Source: Macrocystis pyrifera
Lineage: Eukaryota; Sar; Phaeophyceae; Laminariales; Laminariaceae
DNA length: 64,000 nucleotides
Direction: 5' to 3'
NCBI GenBank assembly: GCA_031763025.1
Contig: JASSKH010000007.1
Span: forward strand, 12,754,454-12,818,453
Shown: positions 22,741 to 33,635 of the stretch, piece by piece
Position numbering within the stretch: position 1 is the first letter of the stretch
Layout of the letters: the number at the start of each line of letters is the position of its first letter
Translations under genes and position numbers: made by a program
Notes under the pieces: generated by a model
Told to the model about the DNA's origin: nothing
What the model saw: the letters and a program-made list of their open reading frames with translations, nothing else
The model's database searches: none

Positions 22741-23345
22741 GCGTGGGGATTCCCGGAAGACTGTGGGTGCCCGTGGGGATTTCCGCGGGAAACCGCAATA
22801 GATCGTGGAAATTGTAAATGGGATACCATGACATAAATTACTGCCGTGGTTTACTAGTGATCCCCGCTTTTCCCGTGCATGCCCGTGAGGATTCCCCGTC
22901 GGGAAACCATCGGTACTGCAGATTGTTTCTGTGGGTTCATGTGGGTTCACGCTTTCCCCGCGTCATGTTTACGCTATGAACCCGCTCATAGCTCTTAGGT
23001 TCTACGCGATGGTGCAGTATACCTATTCTCGAGGAAACCTCAATCTGATGACGGGATAAACATCCAGAAGGACGTGTCGTGGGGACGCATGGGGTCCCAT
23101 GGGGCGCCCCAGGGGGAGCTTTAGAGGGAATCACGCCGGAATTTTCGAGGGCATTCCCACGGGACCCCACGGTATACGATGGAGTCCCGGTGTCTTCCCG
23201 TGGGACCCCGGAGCAGCAATTGGGATTACCTACGGTATACCGTGGTTTTCGTGGGACGTCCCACGGGATACCGTGGGAGTCCCATGGGTTGCCGTGGGTT
23301 TCGACGGAAACCCATGGAGATTTCCCGTGGGCACGCAGTATTGTC
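22735..23345. repeat. Array of CCCGTGGGGATTCCC and CCACGGTATACCGTGG motifs
   Basis: Many variants of GTGGGGATTCCCG, CCCGTGGGACCCC and the palindrome ACGGTATACCGT recur every 15-40 bases. Examples are CCCACGGTATACGATGG near 23167, TACGGTATACCGTGG near 23231, and CCCACGGGATACCGTGGG near 23260. The pieces can pair with one another in many ways. It lies upstream of the exon ending at 23599 and right after the foldback element. Confidence 0.65.
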
Positions 23346-23479
23346 AATCATTGCCGCGCAGGCACGATCTGTTTTTCGGGGCCAGCAACAACGACGTAGA
23401 CTCTTTCCAAGCACAGCGACCCCAGAGCACATTCTGGGAAGTGCTGGGGTCAGGGTTAGAGTTCCGGGTCGGGGTGGTG

Positions 23480-25816
23480 GCCGCCGAATGCCAAAGCCAA
23501 ACATAATTTCCGAGTCTGCGTCTGATTACGCCCGCTTATTGAAGCAAGTCCAAGGTCTTGATATTGGCGGGCAGTGGATGGACGTGCTTGCGCGGACAGG
23601 TTTACCATGAGCAAAGGTGAAACACCACACCACTGCGCTTGTATCTGAGCATTGTATGGACACGGATGGGTAGTGCATAAAATGGGCGAGCTTATGTGAA
23701 CAACACACTCCACGGTAGCACGATATATAATATCTACCATACCAGGCACAAATTAAAAACACACCTCGGACAACGTAACACTCGGATACCACTTATCTAC
23801 GTTATGAGGCCTAAAACAGGAACGTGGTAACGTACTAACATAGAGCCAGCACTGGAGGAGCGATCACGGTAACGCGTTAACACGGTGGTAACTGGAAAGC
23901 CACGAACGTGCACACGCCTTAACGTGATGCTGCTGCTCGGTCTCGTCCAGCTCTGGTACAACAACATTATGTTATGCCGTGATCAGTCCTTGAACTAACA
24001 CTGTAACACAGTGTTGGGCTTTGACAAAACATGTACGTTATTACTCTAACATGCCCAGATCAATATCCGCATATTTACTAACCCGACAACATAATGTTAC
24101 TGTCGACCCAGCGCTAGATATAACACACTAACATAGTGTTACCCTTAGGAGAAGTGTTACTCATAAAACCCTAACATGACGTTACCATGTTCGCCAGCAC
24201 TACTAACACATAACATTGTGTTACAGATAACACACTAACGTAACATAACGCAGTGACCAGCACTACTATAACACTGCGTTATCTGGACCGCTCATCTGAT
24301 TGCCTTAGACTCGGATAACGTAACACTTGACGTACGTTAGATACGTTACAGTCTTAGCCGGCCCATACGTAACAGTATGTTAGGATGTTAGCCTAAATGT
24401 GGAAGTCTCTGTAACATTATGTTACGGTGTTACCGTAAGTAAAGATCTGAAGGTAACATTCCGTTACCGCGTTACAATAAACGGGTCTGACATTATGTTA
24501 CTGAGTTACAGTTGGGGCCGAAGTCGTTGTAACGTAATGTTACTACGTTACCCTGTGGATCTTCCCGAGATATAACATGTGTTAACTGTGTTAGTGGTAA
24601 AGCGGCGTGTGGGAGTAACAGAACGTAGCCGTGTTATCCAATTTCGCCGACATCCCAGCAGAGGGTACCTACAAGTTCATACATAATAATATATATATAT
24701 ATATATATCCCCGGGGGGGGGGTAACATGGCATCCCCGGTGAAAAAAAACTCCATATTTAAAAATCCCAAAACAGGGGATACTTAGGAGGGATCCCCGCA
24801 CAAAAACGCCCCATTTCTTTCTGGAAACCCCGCCAGTACGTTATGCATTCATAACACAGTACGTTAACCATCTATAACGTATTATGCACACTCGCACGAA
24901 CGAGTTAACACGGCAAAAACATATCGTTGATGATAGATTGCGGGTGTACGTCAGCTGCTAACTTGTGTCACTACCTACATTGCATACGAGCTAACACATT
25001 AACATAATGCTAGAGTTTTACCGATCATATAAGTGTCGTTTGACGTATGTTTTGGTAGCAAGACTTCCGTTAACACCCTCACATAACGCTGCTGCGGCTG
25101 ATACGGTAACATAATGTTAACGTTGTATTGCCCATATGCACCATCCCTCTAACGTGTGTTACGATAGCCACTATTAATAGGACTTTCACTATCACACTAA
25201 CATAGTGTTATGTACGTGTTTATATGGTCGTGTACGTTATCTGTCTAGAGGGTGTTACGGTAGCAAGTGGGCATCCCGCTGACACACTAACATAACGCTA
25301 CTCGCTACGGGCTGATGTCGCTAACACGGCAACATAATGTTAACGTTCAATTGACCATGTACGTTATCCCTCCAACGTGTGTTACGATAGCCACCAGGAA
25401 TTCCGCTAACACGCTAACATAGTGCTACTCGGCATGGGCTGCATACCCTAACACCGTAACACACATATATATTGCGGTCAGTACGGGATCAAGGTAACGC
25501 TCTAACATAATGTTACGCGATCGCCCGCCTATATCATAACACACTTAACACTATGTTATCACAAAATCTAGAAATCAGTTAACGTAGTAACGAAATGTTA
25601 CGGTTTTTTTTTTTCCTGACGCCTAAACGTTAAGTGTTACATTGACTAAGGTGTGAAATATTAATATACATACATAATAATAGCACTACTATCACTATTT
25701 TTATTTATTTTTCAAGTTATTTATCGTCACTTTTAAATTACTTTTGCAGGAGATTTTACGCTCAGCGATCTTCTGGACAAGCCGTGGTCACAGGTGTCGT
25801 CCCTTCTTCCCCCCCG
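23480..25816 (+). CDS. Unknown protein, two internal exons
   Basis: Exon A ends at 23599 (CGGACAG|GTTTAC) and reads SDYARLLKQVQGLDIGG then QWMDVLART. Its start is uncertain because the frame is open further upstream. Exon B runs 25750-25816 after TTACTTTTGCAG and ends CCCCCG|GTGCGT; it reads DFTLSDLLDKPWSQVSSLLPP. Exon A ends one base into a codon and exon B supplies the other two (Gly), so the phases match across a 2.15 kb intron. Both look like amphipathic helical protein. I do not recognise the family. Exon B ends two bases into a codon; a well-bordered candidate at 30993-31052 could continue it. The intron is filled by the TAACATARTGTTA array. Confidence 0.5.
23825..25650. repeat. Array of TAACATARTGTTA palindromes
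   Basis: Thirty or more copies of a near-palindrome TAACATAATGTTA / TAACATAGTGTTAC, usually paired with a second TAACAC or CGTTAC 5-10 bases away, are separated by 25-50 bases of non-repeated sequence. In 23830-24300 and 24900-25640 the accessory TAACAC lies on the left of the palindrome; in about 24310-24620 it lies on the right. The middle (24690-24840) holds an (AT)n run and a G run with a CCCCGG-rich stretch. The array lies inside the intron between 23599 and 25750. No coding frame was seen. Confidence 0.75.
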
Positions 25817-25953
25817 GTGCGTGCCCTCACCTATATCGCGCATAGGATTCTGTCAAGTGTACGGTAGCCACTGCTCGTCGATTTTCATCTACTGTTGCTA
25901 ACTCACGCTCTCGCGCTTCCCGCTATTAAATCCATTTTTAAGCAAAAAAAAAA

Positions 25954-26068
25954 GTCCCTACAGTACTCACTCGTACGAGTATGCATTCCGTGAGACTCGA
26001 ACCCACGAAATTGATCCTACTGCTGTACAGTAGTAGGCACGCGGACCACCTACCAAGCCACCAGGGAC
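25954..26068 (-). ncRNA. tRNA-derived pol III unit (tRNA-like, possible SINE)
   Basis: On the minus strand: GTCCCTGGTGGCTTGGTAGG (A-box-like TGGCTTGGTAGG), a stem CCTACTACTGTACAGCAGTAGG where the anticodon arm would be, then GTGGGTTCGAGTCTCAC, a sound T arm with B-box GGTTCGAGTCT. An outer stem GTCCCT/AGGGAC closes the unit at 26068 and 25954, and a run of ten T follows (25944-25953), a pol III stop. The anticodon arm is too long for an ordinary tRNA and position 14 is not A, so this is more likely a tRNA-derived repeat than a working tRNA. Confidence 0.5.
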
Positions 26069-26069
26069 G

Positions 26070-27040
26070 CGTAGTCCTAAAACAGCTGAAAAAAACTCAG
26101 CTGTGAGCTCGAGAATTTTCTCAAAATGGAATATAGACGAGGCGTATTACGCAGCTTGCAAAGTTGAGTATCAACTATTTAATCAGTCGAACTCACAGCT
26201 GACGTATTTCAAAATTTATAAAATCTATTTTTTTTGCAACCTTGACGAACCTTGCCTTGATGTGATACTTCGATCGTGCGTGCTACGTACGTACGGGGTA
26301 TGTATAGGTTTTAGAGTAATACAAAAAACACGACAGTTTGTGTACGTAGTAATGAATTCGGTGTCTACCAGGTACGATAATAGCAATGGCTACGCGCGCG
26401 TACGTGCATACTTCGTCTTCTGTAGTTTTACTGCAGTACCTATTGCTATGCTGTAGAAGTTGTGGGTTATCAAATAAATTCATCGCCACAGCAGTGCAGT
26501 CTGTAGTCGTCGCAGGTCAGGTTCCAATAATTCTGAAGGTGCTATTATAATAGGAGTGGAATATTAATGTTGCCTCCGAGGAGGGAAAAATGCAAACGGC
26601 AGAAAAGTTGTGTACATATGCTGCTGCCGTAATACGTAATATGACAGATGTGTACGAGGTACATGCTGCGTAAGTGAGGTACATAACAAAAAAAAAACAC
26701 CAGCTGTGAGATGGGGGATTTCGTCTGAACTCATTTTCGTGAAAGTGATGCGTCCGTTCGTACGAGTATTACGGGGTATATATGACCTCATGAAGGGCAG
26801 GAATCTAAAAACTACGGGCTCGACGCTCGACGTTGTGAACGCAGTATGAATGCACACAGGAATTTAGAGCCGTGTGGTATGCGGTAATACACAATACGCG
26901 CGATCGAAGTATCACACACAGCTTGAGATTCGCCGAAATCCTCGATCTCACAGCAGTATATAACAACAGCAGTTGTTTTTTTTTATTTTCTACCGGTACG
27001 TAGATAATACTGATGTCACAATTATTGCCGTCCCACGGGC
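26070..27040. other. No gene seen; family D fragment
   Basis: A family D core is at 26148-26205 on the plus strand (GCAGCTTGCAAAGTTGAGTA ... TCGAACTCACAGCTGACGTA). The rest is A/T-rich, with scattered CAGCTGTGAG-like pieces near 26700 and 26920 and no supported exon. Confidence 0.5.
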
Positions 27041-27049
27041 TCTGAGCGT

Positions 27050-29770
27050 TCAGAGTTGTCCTGGAAGACGCTTGAGATGAAACGCGGCGGAACGTGACTT
27101 TGGTGCGATTTCAGGGTCTGAGTCTAAAAAACACTTGGTACGGCAGTAGAGTATGAACCTACTACTCGTACGAGTACTCCGTAGGGGGCGGCTGCTGCAG
27201 AGTACAGTACTGCAACGCTGTCCTTTTACGTAATGTAGTAAGTTGCTTCTACTGTAAAATTGCTTGATGATCACACTGCCTGTCTGTAATGACCCGGCGT
27301 GTGTGCTTGCCTTTTGCCATGATGAATATGGTAAGGAGTGGATACCAGAAACAAGAGACACAACAAGAGATAGAAGATGCACCGACCACAACGCACACAG
27401 GTTTCCAGGAGGAGAAGGAAAATAAATGTAAATACACCTGACTGAGTCTACTGCTGTTTTACCAGGTGTATCAGTACCTACATACTGCATGCACCCTGTA
27501 CGTAACAAGCACGGGGACTACGTAGCCTGCGGTGACCTGTGTCCGGCCTGCTATAGACTCTACCTGGCGGATCTCGTAGGGAGTCCACAGGCACTCTCGT
27601 TCGCGAAGGTCGCGAAGTACTGCGGGACTACCGCTGTGTGGACTCTCTCACCTGCGGGAGGTGGGTATATTGCGCTTGGTCAGAGGCGTACCAGGTGAGG
27701 TTGGACGTACAGCAGGTACCTTCCAGAGGTAGGATAAAATTTCACACGCTGCTTGTTCCACTCTCTTCGACTTTTTGGGTCGAGACGTGTACGATATAGT
27801 AGCAGGATTAGTTCGATGCCACAGGCTTTTCCTGAGCCCTCGCGAAGGGCAAGTCGGGAAGGGTGGCAGCTGAGAGATTGGAGGTGGGAGGTGGGAGGTG
27901 GGAGGTGGGAGGTGGGAAGTACTTGAGGTAACCTGTCTGCTGCTACGCTACTGCCTAGGTCCTCAAACGGAACGGGGGTACGTTCGCGGGACTGGCACGA
28001 TAGGCCAATCAGCGGCCGGGAGTTAGTTTTAATTTCAAAATATTTTCATATTTCGGAATATATCAGAATATTTTTCAGATTTTCAGTCTGTGAAATCCAG
28101 TCTTCGTTCTGGTGACAGTCCAGTATCTTTCGATTCAGGTCGTTTAAAATACCGTTGTAAAATTGTTTTCCTGAGGAACAACAGAAGAACGACACGTAAG
28201 AAAAGCGAGTACATAACATACACACGAATTGCATGCGCGCCTCTCTCTGTTGTGGCTGGCTCAGGCAGGAGAACAAAATATACAAAATATACTTGATAAT
28301 TATTTGAAAGTGCCGGGTTCCACCCCGCCATGCAAGTTGCATGCACTCACCTGCATGCAATTTGCACACAGCATCCAAGTTGCAGTGCAAGTAAAAGTTG
28401 CTTTTTTTGCTTGTAGTTGCATGCGATGCATACCATAATCCATGCATTCAATGCCGCAATGCATGCAAGCAGCAACTAACTGCCAACATTGCTTAAACTA
28501 CGAGTAGTATTAAGTGTACCTGGTAGAATACGGTTGGTTGGGGTGGCATACAACACCACAAACAACGATATCATGATTGGGGATTTGGGTGATATGTGAC
28601 AACACAAGAACGAACACAGGTACGATTGCGTATTCTTCACTTTCTCTTCCTCTCAGTCTTTTTTGGAACACTACTACTACACATTGTCGGATGGCAAGCA
28701 TAAAATAAGAATCGTATAAATCTTTGGGCGCCTCGGAAAGGAAGGCAGTCATCTGATTGATCAGGTGGGCGTCTGCAAAAAGGACGCCTCTTCCAGATAA
28801 TCTCGGTGACCACCCAAGTCGCGATTTCGCGCCGAGTGCATAGGTATAAACTTGCCCTGAGGGACCGCCAGGCCGCTAGGGGAAGGGAGGAAGAAGCCGG
28901 AGAGGAACGCGGCCAATATCCTGGGGATGGAACGTTGATGAGGAATAGGATATATATATATATTATTATTATTAGACTTGTCATCTGACAATATGCAGCA
29001 TGTATGTATGTGATGAGCTTCACCGTTGATGAATCAAAACATCCCTGAAGGAAGAAATACCCGGATACAACCTATATATATTATACCGGTAGCTAAAATG
29101 AAACGATGTGGGGAATGGAAACTGGGAAACGGCTGGCAGAGAAGCATACATATGAGGGATACTGCTGATTTACGGAAGGATAGTCGGTTTAAATCCGAAC
29201 GGCATCTACGTTGTATAGTCGGAAGGCAAGCTAATAATAATAATAATAATCGTATACCAGTATCATTTATACATACATACATACATACATACATACTCGT
29301 ACATACATTTTATTGCGGTGATCGTAATGTTGTTGCGATACTGCTGCTGCTGCAGCATGCTGTGCTCTGTGAGAGGCTCAAAATTTCGAGACTCGGTGAC
29401 TTTATGATACACCCGGTCGGGTATGTAAGCGCGTGCCAGGTACGAGTATGAAATAGTGGGTCATGTCCTGATATAGGGGGGGGCGTGATGGCGAGTCATT
29501 TACTACAGTTGTGTTTGTTTGCTGTGGGTGCGCGATGTTGAGATGGACAAAAAAACGGGAAGGGAAAAAATGGTGGTACCTGGTGATGGTGTTCGGGAGG
29601 GTATCAGGTATTCTCAGGTGCATACAATAATAGTAGTAAGAGCTCAACGTACAGGGCACCTTGGGGCACCCGAGAAGTTAAGAGTGTTGGTGTATACGCC
29701 ACTGCCGAGATATGCGTGCCAGCATCAATGGTCGTCGTGGAATGGGCGACAATCGTTTCGGATTGTTTGA
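27050..29770 (-). CDS. Unknown gene, candidate exons at 29660-29770 and 27050-27117
   Basis: Exon 29770-29660 follows CATTTTCCCAG and reads KQSETIVAHSTTTIDAGTHI then SAVAYTPTLLTSRVPQ, ending CCAAG|GTGCCC. Candidate last exon 27117-27050 follows TTTTTTAGACTCAG; in the frame that fits the first exon's phase it reads DPEIAPKSRSAAFHLKRLPG then QL and stop. Another frame of the same stretch (TLKSHQSHVPPRFISSVFQD ...) is also open. The join is only phase-compatible, and further exons may lie between (see 28761-28920). No family recognised. Confidence 0.35.
27440..27695 (+). CDS. Possible Cys-containing exon, unknown
   Basis: After TGCTGTTTTACCAG the plus frame reads YCMHPVRNKHGDYVACGDLC then PACYRLYLADLVG and continues to a stop at about 27696. 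A donor-like GAG|GTGGGT occurs at about 27660. The spacing of Cys and His recalls a small zinc-binding fold, but there is no second exon or family match. Could be chance. Confidence 0.25.
27880..27917. repeat. (GGGAGGT)n, 7-bp minisatellite
   Basis: Five tandem GGAGGTG units followed by GGAAG. Confidence 0.9.
28322..28480. repeat. Cluster of TGCATGCA palindromes
   Basis: GCATGC-type palindromes recur within 160 bases: CATGCAAGTTGCATGCACTC, CTGCATGCAATTTGC, TAGTTGCATGCGATGCATAC and CCGCAATGCATGCAAGC. The spacing is irregular. Confidence 0.6.
28761..28920 (-). CDS. Possible terminal exon, unknown protein
   Basis: After a strong acceptor (CAACGTTCCATCCCCAG) the minus frame reads ILAAFLSGFFLPSPSGLAV, PQGKFIPMHSARN and RDLGGHRDYLEEASFLQTPT, then TGA at 28763-28761. 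Third positions are GC-rich. The plus strand is open too (HRYKLALRDRQAARGREEE) behind its own acceptor CTCTTCCAG at about 28795, so the strand is not settled. Its phase does not directly fit exon 29660-29770. Confidence 0.35.
29269..29297. repeat. (ACAT)n microsatellite
   Basis: About seven CATA/ACAT units. Confidence 0.85.
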
Positions 29771-29922
29771 CTGGGAAAATGAAACATGCGTGAGACTCGT
29801 CGCGAATGGAATCGGAGATGGAAAATAATGCAAACTAATCTGTTTCAAGATAGACCCCAGCTGCCACCGGGGAACGGTGAGATGTATGCTCTCAGTGCAT
29901 GGTGTCTCTCCATACTGTGATT

Positions 29923-30172
29923 GTGTGTACTTGGTCTACAGCTATAGCTGAAGCTTTGCAAGCTACTAGCCTACGAGTGGGCACAGATCGGCTGCTTTTA
30001 TAGGCTTGCTTACACGGTTGGTTGGGATGACTAAAGCATGTATGAGCCACTCGCCGAAAGCCACTCCGAGGGGGCTCGAAAAGCTTCACCTAAGGTAGAA
30101 CAGCCTATCTGTGCCCACTCGTATAGCTCTATAGCCTGGAAAGCTTCAGATAGGTATAGACCGAGTACAAAC
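29923..30172. mobile_element. Short inverted-repeat (MITE-like) element
   Basis: The left arm GTGTACTTGGTCTA ... AGCTGAAGCTTTGCAAGCTA ... CGAGTGGGCACAGATCGGCT is matched in reverse by the right end (TTGTACTCGGTCTA ... TCTGAAGCTTTCCAGGCTAT ... CGAGTGGGCACAGATAGGCT). The arms are about 75 bases in a 250-base unit without coding. The flanking duplication is unclear. Confidence 0.6.
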
Positions 30173-30992
30173 AAAAAACGCTATGGAAACACTACATTGA
30201 TTATTTACCTGCTCTGTCTGGTGTGTGTACGGGTGGGTTGAATGGATGGATGGGCGACCGACCACCCGCGGGCATCAACCATAGACGGCACCAACCACGA
30301 CCCCCACCACACCACCATCACCATCACCGCTATACAATCACCGCCACCACCGCCCCACCAAGTTGTGATCGACTGAGAGGTACGATATTATTTCTCTCTT
30401 CTACCTACTAATCGTACCGCTCGCTAGAATGAACGTGTCCCTCGACCTATACAACACAGTTATTATTTTTCTTGACAAAAACTACCAGCTTGTGCCAAGT
30501 AGCTTTTTATTTTACTATTTTACTATTATTATTACTATTGTGCTTGCCATACGACAATGTGTTACATGTAGTGTTGTTCTAAAAAAGACTACCAGGTATT
30601 AAATAACAGAGCGTGAAGAAACTCTCCAGAACGAAAGCGCGGCAACATCATACGACAAATCAAAACTGATGTGACGCTCATGAAGACTACTACAACCAAC
30701 ATCCCTCCATCTCATCCACCAAAAAACAACCACTCCCCTCCTTAAGCACCCCCTAAGAAGCATCTACCAAAACCCGCTGTCCATCGAAATGGTTGGTTTA
30801 TAACTGCTACGCGCATGTTTCGACGCGCAGAAGGTCGTGCGGTGTTGCTGGTCTACACTGCTATCGGTAGTACCTACGAGTATTCTTGTTTACGGTAGGT
30901 ACTATTTTACTACCGTACAGTAGTAGTTTTACTTGATTTGACTTACGAGATATATATTACTAATTTTACTATTTTACCAATTTGTGTTTCAG

Positions 30993-31052
30993 CTGTTACA
31001 CTCCTTTCTGCTCCAGGGGTAGTCCAACCTTGTTTCTCACCACACGCAGCAG
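30993..31052 (+). CDS. Possible 60-bp exon
   Basis: Very good borders: TTACCAATTTGTGTTTCAG before and GCAGCAG|GTAACT after. Two frames are open. One of them (CYTPFCSRGSPTLF...) would fit the phase left by exon 25750-25816. Too short to identify. Confidence 0.25.
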
Positions 31053-31529
31053 GTAACTATCTAGACTACCTGGTGGAGCTGCCATATTGCTTGCATCTCG
31101 TGCCCGGTAAATGTATGATTTGCATTTCGAGGCGCTCTTCAAAAATAGTACACCACCTCCTGATTCACCGAAGCAAAATGGCGCAATGCCGCTCCACCCA
31201 GTACCCCCCCCCCACGAGCTGTATGAGAGCTGCTGCTGCTGCGGTGCACGACACTAGACTGGCTTGACAATGCCCATTCCCCCCTTCTTTCGGCATGCGT
31301 AGCACCTCGTTTAAGCAACCCCCCCTTTGGCACTGCACCCACGTGTTCAGGGGAATAAAACACCCGGACTCGGTGTAGTCATTTTTGAAGGTATCACAAA
31401 AAGAAAGCAAAACGATACTACCGTACAGTCACAGTACGTGCTGCTTTCTGTGGCGAACATAGATTTTCCCGATAAAATCAACGAACGGCATATAGGGCTA
31501 AGCGCACGGAGAATAGGGTTACACACAAG

Positions 31530-31978
31530 TATACTATACTTACACGCTACGCAACGACGCACTACACCCCTTTTCTACCAAGGAGCGAGGGTTGCTGTAC
31601 ACAAATATTGCTCGGGTGAGGAATTCTACTCGTAGTGAGACAGGTCGTTTCACGCTCTTCTTCCGCGAAAAATCCAACGTCTCTATACTCCTGGTCGTTT
31701 TACATTCTCCCTCCGGGAAATCTCCAACGGCTCTATATACTCCGAGAACCACGTTTTTTTCACGGGCCAACAACAACAAGGCAAACTATGCACATATATT
31801 GATTGAACCGTACGAAGTTGAGAAAATGATACTTTGCTGGTCTTTAGATCTCCCAAGTACCGCATGTATGGATGCAGCCCGATCAGAGCCGAGGAAAGCT
31901 TATCACGTGCAACTTGCTAAGCAGAACTCCATACAGCTACGTAGCTCTGCCATGACAGCGCTGTTCTTTGATATTTAA
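31530..31978 (+). CDS. Possible 3' exon, unknown protein
   Basis: A plus frame stays open from about 31590 to TAA at 31976-31978. Its last part reads EPYEVEKMILCWSLDLPSTA, CMDAARSEPRKAYHVQLAKQ and NSIQLRSSAMTALFFDI, with a protein-like composition. Its earlier part holds two similar 55-base units (GGTCGTTT-CAC/ACA ... CTCTATA). No sure acceptor or family. Confidence 0.25.
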
Positions 31979-32543
31979 TCCCTTATCTCCTCCCACCGTC
32001 CTGCCCGTCCGAGCCCTTCCAAACTGTCCAAACTTTCACTAGTTTATGGAAGATATTATCACATTTTCCTATCAGAAAAACACTTGAACATTGAGCGAGT
32101 TACTACGTACACCATCCCGCCCACCACGATGCGTACCGGTCACCCCAAGTTCCGAAAACATGACTACTCACATTGCTGTCTCAAACATCCGCCATGGGGG
32201 AAAAACGCGGCGCGGAATTACAACAACCAAAATGGATACAAAAAAACGAAAACAAAAAACGTGCCAGGCACGTCCGCATGTGTCCTCTCCGGTTTATGTC
32301 TACCACTTGAAGATGTAACAAAGAGTAGTAGTAGCTCAGCCGACTCCTCGCCCTGACTGTTCACGATAATCTTGGAGGATACCTTCGAGCACTTTCTACG
32401 TGGTAGATAGCCGTCTTCACGGGGCCCTGAAGACCTCTGATACGTTGCTCAGAACGTGCTTAAACAAAAAGCGGAAGACTTTTACAAGGGTGCGTTTAGC
32501 AGGGAATGTACTCTGGATGTGCCAGGGTATCTACAGTAGTCTG

Positions 32544-32677
32544 AGTGTACCCGGGTATGTTCTCTGAATATACCCGGGTGTCTCTACCCGGATATGACCA
32601 ACATAACCAGAGTGTACCCGGGTATGTTCTCTGAATATACCCGGGTGCCTCTACCCGGATATGACCAACATAACCAG
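32544..32677. repeat. 67-bp tandem repeat, two units, with ACCCGGGT palindromes
   Basis: Units at 32544-32610 and 32611-32677 differ at one position by eye. Each holds GTACCCGGGTATGTTC, AATATACCCGGGTG and CTACCCGGATATG. The near-identity suggests a recent duplication. Confidence 0.85.
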
Positions 32678-33635
32678 ATCCGGTAGGCGGGTACCGGTAC
32701 CCCAGAGTACATACCCTACAAAACATATTCTCGGAAGGACCTACAGCAGCAGTACATCACATTTTCAAAGACTGTGTACGAGTACTACGGTACTACTGTA
32801 CTGTTCGTAAGGCAAAGACCTTTCTCGCACAAGGGAGAATTTACTCCATACTACGTACACAAAAAACGTCAAAGATACGAAAGAACTCTCCATCTCAAGG
32901 TAAATACACACCGCCAGCAAAGCAGCAAGAGCTGTACGAATAGACTAAGTTCTTACTCTTAACTGACGGGCTCAAAGAAGCAAAACACGCTGTTTGTATA
33001 TGTAAGCACCAGCCCGACCAGACCGGTAAACAACAAAAAAAGCAATGCGGGGCTTCAAAACGCGCGCAACCGCGACACACTCACCTGTGAAGTTTAATTA
33101 CACGAAGGGGTCCCTTTCTTTTCACCATACCCTAGCCGACCAACCTACCCAAAGCGGTAAATAGTGAGTGACAAAATTAACCAATTACACACTCTGAAAA
33201 CAGCGTGTACGGTGGCGGCGGCTGCTGCAACAAAAATGGCTGCGAAGTAAAACCAGCGGCTATATAGCGGAATGGGCCCGCCAACAACGAAAAAACCTAC
33301 TCTGAACAACGTTGAATCCAAAATTAAGACGCCGGCCTTGAAGCATACACTTGGCGATGCTTTGGGATTTGCCGTAGTTCTCGCCACCGAGCATGGACTC
33401 TTAATCCAAAATTTCCTAATAAGCGCACCGAAAGAAAATGAGCCTCGCAGTTTTCATGGTCAAAATCTCTTCAGTGCTCCCGCAAAATTTGAGCCTCAGA
33501 TTCCTACTACTGGGTTGTCTCTTGCTCGTAAGCTCATGCTGTAGGGGTTCACCTCCCGCTTTGTCCTTTTGTGGCTAAATCATTTGGGGCTAAATGCCCG
33601 CCCTTCGTTCTGATGGCGATCCACTCACGCCTGTC

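Noticed and set aside
23825-25650. CRISPR array
   Set aside because: Short palindromes with unlike spacers resemble one, but the repeats vary in sequence and spacing, orientation flips, and the array lies in an intron of a eukaryotic gene.
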